The notes below the pieces were generated by a model. It searched no databases. It was not told the DNA's origin and worked only from the letters and a program-made list of their open reading frames with translations. A program made the position numbers and the translations under genes. This document shows, piece by piece, positions 1 to 5,348 of a DNA stretch of 8,791 bases (positions are counted from its first letter, which is position 1; each line of letters starts with the position of its first letter). The DNA is from Sulfurovum sp. (GTDB taxonomy: Bacteria > Campylobacterota > Campylobacteria > Campylobacterales > Sulfurovaceae). The DNA is taken from contig DYPM01000009.1 in assembly GCA_020719895.1 (NCBI GenBank), positions 1 through 8,791 on the forward strand, in the 5' to 3' direction.

Positions 1-17
1 ATTAACGGCGGAATCAT
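1..17 (-). CDS. Possible 5' end of a leftward gene, cut by the window edge
   Basis: On the minus strand an ATG at 17..15 overlaps the bioD stop TGA (16..14) in an ATGA junction. The five visible codons read Met-Ile-Pro-Pro-Leu with no stop. Such 4-base overlaps are typical of translationally coupled genes in one operon. I see no convincing Shine-Dalgarno sequence in the AT-rich end of bioD just upstream, and five codons cannot identify a product. This is therefore only a suggestion that the bioD transcript continues leftward. Confidence 0.25.
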
Positions 18-679
18 AGCATAAATTTTTTGTTTTTATGTAAATGTGATTTTAAAAATAGAGAATCTTTAAGTAATGCTTCAAGTGTTTGCCATTGCGT
101 AAAGTAAGCATCATAAAATGGTTTTGTGATCTGCTCAAAAGTATCGTTTTGTGTGCGACGATTGACGCACCATTTAAACGCAATATTACGGCTTTGAAGT
201 GCCTGCATAGAGAGTAGTGTGTCGTTGATAGATCCTAATGTGTCTGAAGCCACAAGAAGTGTTTGTGCTTTAAATAGCGGTATAAGATCTATCATAAAAT
301 AATCATCAGTAAGAGGCACCATAAGTCCGCCTGCACCTTCTATAAGTAGAAGATCACAATAGTTTTGAAGTTGCGTATATTTGTTAACTATTTGTTGAAT
401 ATTGATTGTCTTATCGATATCAGCACAAAAAGGAGATGCGACCAAAGGAAAGGTGTACGCGGTAATATCGTATGGAGTCAATTGATGAAACTTGGGATTG
501 ACTTTTTGACAAGCTTGAAGTAGCATATTTGCATCAGCTGGAAAATCAACAACTCCTGTTTCGATAGGTTTGTATACACCTACTTTAATGCCTTGTGTAG
601 CGAAAGCCTCGATAAGTTTAATTGTGGTGTATGTTTTACCTACATTGGTGTTTGTGGCTGTGATGAAAAGAGAAGACAC
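14..679 (-). CDS. bioD: Dethiobiotin synthetase (BioD)
   Basis: BioD is the cytoplasmic ATP-dependent enzyme that closes the ureido ring of dethiobiotin from 7,8-diaminopelargonate and CO2, the next-to-last step of biotin synthesis. The 221 residues are close to the E. coli length (about 225). The nucleotide-binding loop is at residues 8-16 (ATNTNVGKT), with the KPIETG motif at 37-42, a conserved Asp at 49 in PADANML, and the family motif EGAGGLMVPL at 114-123. Asn173 (CVNRR) lies where E. coli has its base-contacting Asn. The first P-loop residue is Ala rather than the usual Gly, as I recall for Helicobacter BioD. The start is GTG (679..677), preceded by an AGGAAA ribosome site (690..685 on this strand) at suitable spacing. 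No other bio gene is visible. The function is firm. Confidence 0.95.
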   Translation of the reverse strand: MSSLFITATNTNVGKTYTTIKLIEAFATQGIKVGVYKPIETGVVDFPADANMLLQACQKVNPKFHQLTPYDITAYTFPLVASPFCADIDKTINIQQIVNKYTQLQNYCDLLLIEGAGGLMVPLTDDYFMIDLIPLFKAQTLLVASDTLGSINDTLLSMQALQSRNIAFKWCVNRRTQNDTFEQITKPFYDAYFTQWQTLEALLKDSLFLKSHLHKNKKFML

Positions 680-700
680 TTAGATTTCCTTTGTTTTTTG

Positions 701-706
701 TATAAT
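701..706 (+). promoter_or_regulatory. Candidate rightward -10 box (TATAAT)
   Basis: A perfect TATAAT follows a T-rich run (about 691-699), the pattern typical of Campylobacterota sigma-70 promoters. A transcript from here would pass through the REP-like element before reaching clpS, giving a leader of more than 200 bases. It overlaps the candidate leftward bioD promoter, so only one of the two may be real. Confidence 0.25.
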
Positions 707-710
707 AATA
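702..710 (-). promoter_or_regulatory. Candidate bioD promoter -10 region
   Basis: Read leftward, this AT-rich stretch gives overlapping TATTAT boxes about 25-30 bases before the bioD GTG, which would leave a short leader containing the AGGAAA ribosome site. No clear -35 box is seen, as is common for sigma-70 promoters in Campylobacterota. The call rests on sequence alone. Confidence 0.3.
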
Positions 711-762
711 TTTAATCCATAAGGTAAATTTTATAATTCATATCATTCATAGACGGATGAGA

Positions 763-865
763 ATCTCTAAAAACTCCCTTTTGTCATTGCGGGGCTTGAC
801 CCGCAATCTCCTGTTTGAGGATAAAAAAATGCCAAATCAAGTTTGGCGTGACGGTTTTTAGAGAT
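763..865. repeat. REP/MITE-like composite palindromic element
   Basis: A perfect 12-base inverted repeat (ATCTCTAAAAAC at 763-774 and its complement at 854-865) encloses two hairpins. Hairpin 1 pairs ATTGCGGG (786-793) with CCCGCAAT (800-807). Hairpin 2 pairs GCCAAA (831-836) with TTTGGC (842-847). Read on opposite strands, both have the order GTCA, left arm, CTTGA, right arm: GTCA is at 783-786 on plus and 852-849 on minus, and CTTGA is at 795-799 on plus and 841-837 on minus. Similar GTCATTGCGGG-type palindromes are common dispersed intergenic repeats in several bacterial groups. CGGAT flanks the element on both sides (754-758 and 869-873), which may be a target duplication or chance. No coding capacity is credible. 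That this is a mobilised REP or MITE is inference; the palindromes themselves are certain. Confidence 0.7.
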
Positions 866-872
866 GTTCGGA

Positions 873-878
873 TATAAC
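873..878 (+). promoter_or_regulatory. Candidate clpS promoter -10 box (TATAAC)
   Basis: TATAAC lies about 50 bases before the clpS ATG, just right of the REP-like element. A T-run in the right terminal repeat (855-859) sits upstream where a weak -35-like region would be. If this is real, the inserted element forms part of the upstream promoter region. There is no other support. Confidence 0.25.
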
Positions 879-926
879 TTTATGTTTTTGGTGTGGTTGT
901 ATTGAAATAAAGAAGAGGAAAAAAGA

Positions 927-1223
927 ATGCCTAAAGTTGAAGTAGAGAGTGAGACTTGGTTGGAATTTGAAGAGCCTCGAATGTTTAAGGTTCTTTTGCA
1001 TAATGACGATTTCACCAGTATGGATTTTGTGATTGATGTGTTGATGGAGATTTTTAGAAAAAATGCTTCAGAGGCAGAGCTAATTATGTGGCAGATTCAT
1101 GAAAAAGGGATTGGAGTGTGTGGTATTTATAGTTTTGAAATTGCACAAACCAAAGCAGAGCAGGTAAAACAAAAAGCAAGAGAGAACGTATTTCCGCTCC
1201 TTGCTACTATCGAAGAAGAGTAA
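927..1223 (+). CDS. clpS: ATP-dependent Clp protease adaptor ClpS
   Basis: ClpS is the small cytoplasmic adaptor that binds proteins with destabilising N-terminal residues (Leu, Phe, Tyr, Trp) and delivers them to ClpA-ClpP. The 98-residue length is normal. A short variable N-terminal arm leads to the core that begins FKVLLHNDD. Asn26-Asp27-Asp28 match the E. coli NDD that holds the substrate alpha-amino group. Met32 matches the gatekeeper Met40, and His58 matches His66; the 26-residue distance between the latter two is the same as in E. coli. The C-terminal ARENVFPLLATIEEE is also typical. The ribosome site AGAGGAA lies 7 bases before the ATG. clpA follows after 47 bases, so the adaptor and its unfoldase are very probably co-transcribed. 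Confidence 0.96.
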   Translation: MPKVEVESETWLEFEEPRMFKVLLHNDDFTSMDFVIDVLMEIFRKNASEAELIMWQIHEKGIGVCGIYSFEIAQTKAEQVKQKARENVFPLLATIEEE

Positions 1224-1270
1224 TTTTTACCTTCGGATAAATTTTAAATTTTAATATCAAGGATTAAGTA

Positions 1271-3475
1271 ATGATTAGCATGGCACTTAATGATGTGTTT
1301 AAATATGCAGTAGAGTACGCTAAAGAGAACCGACATGAGTATTTGACGGTAGAGCATATCTTTTTGGCAATCGTAAGAAGCCAAGAAGGAATAGAGATTT
1401 TTGAGACACTGTCTGTAAATCTATCAATATTAGAGAAAGGAATTGTAGAGTATATCAACAAAACAGTCTCTACTTTAGGGCAAAATGTAGAGCCTTTTGA
1501 GACTGTTGTTCTTTCTCGTACGATTAACGTGATGATGTTAGAGATTCGCGAGGCGAAACGAAACGAGGCAAGTGTTGGGGATATGATCGTTGCAATATTT
1601 TCCAATGAGCAGTCATACGCAGTTTCTCTTATGCGTAGAGAGGGAATCTCCAAGGTGGATATTACAGAAGTGATCTCTCATTCCGATAAGTCTCAAAAAG
1701 TCAATCAATCAGATATCAAAACAGAGACAAAAGATGCAAACAATAGTTTACTTGAACGATTTACTGTAGAGCTTGTGTTGTTTGCTAAGAGTGGCAAAAT
1801 AGATCCCGTAATTGGACGTAATGCAGAGATTGAGCGTGTCATACAGACGTTATGTAGACGAAAAAAAAACAATCCTCTTCTTATTGGTGAGCCTGGAGTT
1901 GGTAAAACAGCAATCGCTGAAGGATTGGCACTCAAAGTGAGCGAAGGCGATGTGCCATGGATTCTTAAGGACACAAAAATTTATTCACTTGATATGGGTG
2001 CGTTGCTTGCGGGTACAAAATATCGTGGAGATTTTGAGAAGCGTCTTAAGGGAGTTTTGTCAGAACTCAAAGAGCAAAAAGATGCGATTCTTTTTGTGGA
2101 TGAGGTTCATACTTTGGTTGGAGCAGGTCAGGCAAGTGGTGATAGTGTAGATGCAAGTAATCTTCTTAAACCAGCACTTGCAAGAGGAGAGATAAAGTGT
2201 ATTGGAGCTACGACATACAGTGAATATCGCAACACTTTTGATAAAGACAAAGCGTTGAGTCGTAGATTTGCCAAAATTGATGTGAGTGAACCAAATATTG
2301 AAGATACGTTTCAGATTCTCAAAGGCGTACAGCACAAATATGAAGCGTATCACCAAATAATTTTTAGCGATGAGGCATTGCGTTTGGCGATTGATTTGAG
2401 TGTAAAGTATCTACATGATAGATTTTTGCCTGATAAGGCCATGGATATTATCGATGAAGCTGGAGCTTATTTTATGCTTCGTGGAGAGAAAAATATTCTT
2501 GTTCAGCCCAAAGATATCGAAGAAAGTGTCGCAAAAAGTCTCAATCTCCCCTCTACGGTTATTGGAAGTAGTGATACGACCAAACTTATTACACTTCAAA
2601 GTGACCTTCAATCTAAAATTATTGGACAAGATGAAGCTATCGTAGCTCTTGTGCGTGCGATAAAACGCTCTTACGCAGGACTCAACGGAGACAATAAACC
2701 CATTGGATCATTTCTTTTTGTAGGACCTACAGGAGTAGGAAAGACAGCATTGGCAACAGCATTGGCAAAAACCATGCATATTCATTTTGAGCGACTTGAT
2801 ATGAGCGAGTATATGGAGCCACACACAGTGAGTCGATTGGTAGGAGCACCTCCAGGATATGTAGGATATGAGCAAGGTGGACTTTTGACAGAAATGATCA
2901 AAAAGCATCCTCATACTGTACTTTTGCTCGATGAGATCGAAAAAGCACATCCTGATATTATGAATATCTTGCTTCAAGTGATGGATGGTGCCAAGCTCAC
3001 AGATAATAATGGTGTCGTGAGTGATTTTAAAAATGTTATTCTTATTATGACCTCCAATATTGGGACGAAAGAACCAAACACAATGGGATTTGCCAAAGAT
3101 ACTTCTGTCAAAACCGATAAAGCCCTTGCGTCATTTTTCTCTCCAGAGTTTAGAAATCGCCTTTCAGGAACGATCACATTTGCACCTTTGAGCCTTGCGT
3201 CACTTGAAAAGATTGTGGTGATTGAGATTGAAAGGCTCAATGCGTTGCTTGCAAACAAAAAGATAACAATCACAATCGACAAAGTAGCACAAATCCATCT
3301 TGCGAAAGAGGGATATGATGAACGTTATGGAGCAAGACATATTTCTCGCATCATTGATGAGAAGATCAAAGAAGCATTAACAGAAGAGATACTTTTTGGA
3401 CGACTCAAAGCAGGCGGTCATGTTGTGGTCGGTTTTTTAAATGAAGCATTGACATTTGATTTTGAGGTGAAGTAG
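1271..3475 (+). CDS. clpA: ATP-dependent Clp protease ATP-binding subunit ClpA
   Basis: ClpA is the hexameric AAA+ unfoldase that threads substrates into the ClpP peptidase. The 734 residues compare with about 758 in E. coli. An N-terminal repeat domain (about 1-145), the ClpS docking site, is followed by two ATPase modules. The first has Walker A GEPGVGKT at 206-213, pore loop GTKYRG at 248-253, Walker B ILFVDE at 273-278 and arginines 331-332. The second has Walker A GPTGVGKT at 485-492, pore loop GYVG at 529-532, Walker B LLLDE at 551-555, sensor MTSN at 593-596, FRNRL at 627-631 and GAR at 687-689. There is no ClpB-type coiled-coil middle domain. Met605-Gly-Phe607 occupies the place of the IGL/F loop that docks on ClpP. 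AAGGA (1259-1263) supports the ATG at 1271. The stop overlaps the aat start by one base. Confidence 0.97.
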   Translation: MISMALNDVFKYAVEYAKENRHEYLTVEHIFLAIVRSQEGIEIFETLSVNLSILEKGIVEYINKTVSTLGQNVEPFETVVLSRTINVMMLEIREAKRNEASVGDMIVAIFSNEQSYAVSLMRREGISKVDITEVISHSDKSQKVNQSDIKTETKDANNSLLERFTVELVLFAKSGKIDPVIGRNAEIERVIQTLCRRKKNNPLLIGEPGVGKTAIAEGLALKVSEGDVPWILKDTKIYSLDMGALLAGTKYRGDFEKRLKGVLSELKEQKDAILFVDEVHTLVGAGQASGDSVDASNLLKPALARGEIKCIGATTYSEYRNTFDKDKALSRRFAKIDVSEPNIEDTFQILKGVQHKYEAYHQIIFSDEALRLAIDLSVKYLHDRFLPDKAMDIIDEAGAYFMLRGEKNILVQPKDIEESVAKSLNLPSTVIGSSDTTKLITLQSDLQSKIIGQDEAIVALVRAIKRSYAGLNGDNKPIGSFLFVGPTGVGKTALATALAKTMHIHFERLDMSEYMEPHTVSRLVGAPPGYVGYEQGGLLTEMIKKHPHTVLLLDEIEKAHPDIMNILLQVMDGAKLTDNNGVVSDFKNVILIMTSNIGTKEPNTMGFAKDTSVKTDKALASFFSPEFRNRLSGTITFAPLSLASLEKIVVIEIERLNALLANKKITITIDKVAQIHLAKEGYDERYGARHISRIIDEKIKEALTEEILFGRLKAGGHVVVGFLNEALTFDFEVK

Positions 3476-4212
3476 TGTCCTATATCTTTGATGAAGATTA
3501 TTATGTTCCACTGCTAAGAGCAACACATTTTCCCAATCCGCATTTTGCTTCAAATAAAGGGCTTTTGGCATATGGTGGGGATCTTTCGTCGCACACTATT
3601 CTTAGTGCATATCGCAAAGGGATTTTTCCGTGGTACAGCAAAGAAGATCCGATTCTTTGGTGGTCGCCTAATCCGCGTCTTTTACTCTATCCAAAGGATT
3701 TTTATGTTCGCAAATCTTTTCGTCGTGTTTTGAGGTCAGAGCGATTTAGTGTGACTTTTGATTGCCATTTTGAGCGTGTTGTTGGACACTGTTCTTCTAT
3801 TTTTAGAGAAGGGCAGGTGGGTTCTTGGATTTTGCCAGAGATGATTGAGGCTTTTGTGAGACTTCATAAAGAAGGGTTTGCTCATAGTGTTGAGGTGCAT
3901 TATCAAGGTGAATTGGTGGGTGGACTTTATGGTTTGGCGATTGGAAAAAGTTTTGTTGGAGAGTCTATGTTTTCATTGATTCCTGATGCTTCAAAGGTCG
4001 CATTTAAGGCACTTAGTGATGTTTTAGCTGCAAAAGGTTATGATTTTATTGATTGTCAGCTTCCTACAGATCATATGAAAGGGTTGGGTGCGGTTGAGGT
4101 GGAGAGAAGTATTTTTCTCAATGCACTTCGAAAGAGTCTGTTCAAACCTACAGATTTTGGAAACTGGAAGAGTGATTTTGCGTGGACTTACCAAATGTAC
4201 AATAAGGAATAA
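3475..4212 (+). CDS. aat: Leucyl/phenylalanyl-tRNA-protein transferase (Aat)
   Basis: Aat transfers Leu or Phe from aminoacyl-tRNA to proteins with N-terminal Lys or Arg, creating primary N-degrons for ClpS-ClpA-ClpP. The 245 residues match the family (234 in E. coli). Visible signatures are FPNPHFA near 19-25, GLLAYGGDLS at 29-38, GIFPWY at 49-54, WWSPNPR at 62-68, GGLYG at 149-153, GESMFS at 162-167 and FIDCQLPTDHM at 191-201. Glu163 and Asp193 line up with the key E. coli residues Glu156 and Asp186. The start is GTG at 3475, sharing its G with the clpA TAG and preceded by a GAGGTGA ribosome site (3464-3470) inside the clpA end. This implies translational coupling with clpA, and that layout fits their shared pathway. 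Confidence 0.96.
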   Translation: MSYIFDEDYYVPLLRATHFPNPHFASNKGLLAYGGDLSSHTILSAYRKGIFPWYSKEDPILWWSPNPRLLLYPKDFYVRKSFRRVLRSERFSVTFDCHFERVVGHCSSIFREGQVGSWILPEMIEAFVRLHKEGFAHSVEVHYQGELVGGLYGLAIGKSFVGESMFSLIPDASKVAFKALSDVLAAKGYDFIDCQLPTDHMKGLGAVEVERSIFLNALRKSLFKPTDFGNWKSDFAWTYQMYNKE

Positions 4213-4216
4213 AAAT

Positions 4217-5203
4217 ATGATAAACAGAGAGATTGGGTTTTCAATGTGGTTGGATTTTGTAGAGAGGGATTTTTTGAAAAGCCAATTTGTTTCTTTGATT
4301 GAAAAAGGTGTCATTAATGGTGCGACAAGTAATCCTGCGATATTTGCATCTGCTATCACCACCTCACCTGCTTATAAACTACAGATAGAAAGTTTAAAAG
4401 ACAAAAGCCCAAAAGAGAAATACGAAGCTCTTGCGATTGAAGATATTCGCACTGCAGCACAAGCACTAAGAGGGATTTATGATGAGGGAAATGATGGTTA
4501 TATCTCTATTGAAGTTGATCCTTTTCTCTCTAACGACACTGAAGGTACGATTGTGGAGGGAAAAAGGCTTTTTGAAATGATTGGCGAACCTAATGTGATG
4601 ATCAAAGTGCCAGCGACTGACGCAGGATATGAGGCGATGCGTATTTTGATGAGTGAAGGTATTTCGGTCAATGCGACGTTGATTTTTTCTCCAAATCAAG
4701 CAAAAAAAACGATTGATGCAATGAAGCGTGCTTTTGTAGAGACCAATACCAAAGCCAATGGTGTGATTTCGGTTTTTGTAAGTCGTTTTGATAGACTGCT
4801 TGATGATAAACTTGAGATATCAAGAGTAGAGAGTGCAAAAACAGGCAACTATAATGCTTCAAAAATCTATGCGATGGTAGAAGCTGAGGGCATACCGCAA
4901 ATCCGCACTCTATTTGCAAGCACTGGAGTCAAAGGAGACAAACTCTCTCCTGATTATTATATCCGCCAACTGATGGCAAAACACTCTATCAATACTGCAC
5001 CGCTTGCTACGATTGAAGCGTATCTTGGGCGAGCAAATGCTCCTGCTTCACTTCCTATAGATGAGAATATCGTAGAAGCACATTTTGATGCAATTAAAAA
5101 TATTGGAGTAGACATTGAAAAAGTCTATGAGACGCTTTTAGATGATGGTTTGAGGGCATTTGAGAATGCATTTCAAGAGATGCTTGGTAGCCTTAGTGCT
5201 TAG
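4217..5203 (+). CDS. tal: Transaldolase
   Basis: Transaldolase moves a dihydroxyacetone unit between sugar phosphates in the non-oxidative pentose phosphate pathway. The 328-residue product keeps the barrel motifs GATSNPAIF (35-43), EVDPFLSNDTEGT (99-111), MIKVPATDAG (128-137) with the Schiff-base lysine Lys130, GISVNATLIFS (148-158), and RTLFASTGVKG (230-240). The frame stays open upstream to 4088, but that would overlap aat by 125 bases. The ATG at 4217 has AAGGA (4204-4208) at ideal spacing and gives the usual N-terminus, so I chose it. It lies 4 bases after aat and is probably on the clpS-clpA-aat transcript, although its role is unrelated to proteolysis. The stop codon lies within a long hairpin (5192-5236). 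Confidence 0.95.
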   Translation: MINREIGFSMWLDFVERDFLKSQFVSLIEKGVINGATSNPAIFASAITTSPAYKLQIESLKDKSPKEKYEALAIEDIRTAAQALRGIYDEGNDGYISIEVDPFLSNDTEGTIVEGKRLFEMIGEPNVMIKVPATDAGYEAMRILMSEGISVNATLIFSPNQAKKTIDAMKRAFVETNTKANGVISVFVSRFDRLLDDKLEISRVESAKTGNYNASKIYAMVEAEGIPQIRTLFASTGVKGDKLSPDYYIRQLMAKHSINTAPLATIEAYLGRANAPASLPIDENIVEAHFDAIKNIGVDIEKVYETLLDDGLRAFENAFQEMLGSLSA

Positions 5204-5236
5204 ATTTCTTGCAAAATAAGAAGTCTAAGCACTAAG
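5192..5236. repeat. Long hairpin spanning the tal stop codon
   Basis: CTTAGTGCTTAGA (5192-5204) and TCTAAGCACTAAG (5224-5236) are a perfect 13-base inverted repeat. Inside, TTCTT (5206-5210) pairs with AAGAA (5218-5222) around the 7-base loop GCAAAAT, and a T-G pair joins the two parts, giving a stem of about 19 pairs. The tal TAG (5201-5203) is inside the left arm. No T tract follows on the plus strand, so it is not a standard intrinsic terminator. The right arm can instead form GCAC-TAA-GTGC (5229-5239), which would compete with the long stem. Confidence 0.75.
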
Positions 5237-5252
5237 TGCGTGAGTCCCGTCT

Positions 5253-5269
5253 GCTAAAGACAACTTAGC
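5253..5269. repeat. Short stem-loop in the tal-pilT spacer
   Basis: GCTAA (5253-5257) is complementary to TTAGC (5265-5269) with a 7-base loop. TTAGCG then recurs almost at once (5265-5270 and 5273-5278), making a short direct repeat. Five pairs is weak alone; it is listed because it belongs to a run of four inverted repeats. Confidence 0.35.
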
Positions 5270-5280
5270 GTTTTAGCGTA

Positions 5281-5305
5281 GCCTAATGGACTTTGTTCAT
5301 TAGGC
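5281..5305 (+). terminator. Hairpin, possible weak terminator after tal
   Basis: GCCTAATG (5281-5288) pairs perfectly with CATTAGGC (5298-5305). GAC and GTT can extend the stem inward (one G-T pair) around a TTT loop, giving an 11-pair hairpin. It is followed by GTTATTTT, a short T-rich tail that could support inefficient intrinsic termination between tal and the pilus ATPase gene. The stem is certain; termination is inference, since the tail is interrupted. Confidence 0.4.
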
Positions 5306-5313
5306 GTTATTTT

Positions 5314-5330
5314 GAGTTCTGCAAGAACTC
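5314..5330. repeat. Perfect short hairpin just before the pilT-like gene
   Basis: GAGTTCT (5314-5320) pairs with AGAACTC (5324-5330) around the 3-base loop GCA. It ends only 9 bases before the GGAG ribosome site (5340-5343) of the next gene. A further arm pair, CGTTTTA (5269-5275) and TAAAACG (5334-5340), could enclose this hairpin and the one at 5281-5305 and would reach the edge of that ribosome site. Folded RNA might therefore limit translation, which is a hypothesis only. Confidence 0.6.
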
Positions 5331-5348
5331 TATTAAAACGGAGTCAAA

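Noticed and set aside
767..1015. Open frame of 82 codons on the minus strand across the REP-like element and the clpS start
   Set aside because: It reads through palindromic repeat DNA and then antisense to the well-supported clpS; the product has the low-complexity look of translated repeats and matches no family I know.
1225..1241. Small hairpin with a TTCG loop between clpS and clpA
   Set aside because: Only one C-G pair closes the loop, followed by a mismatch and four A-T pairs; too weak for a terminator, and clpS and clpA are expected to be co-transcribed.
4088..4216. Upstream extension of transaldolase by 43 codons
   Set aside because: It would overlap aat by 125 bases, lacks a ribosome site, and the added residues are just aat read in another frame; the ATG at 4217 has AAGGA at ideal spacing.
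5204..5348. Spacer considered as an integron attC site, tRNA or tmRNA fragment
   Set aside because: No attC-type R and L box layout, no integrase or cassette nearby, no cloverleaf and no CCA end; the stems are simple, near-perfect palindromes.
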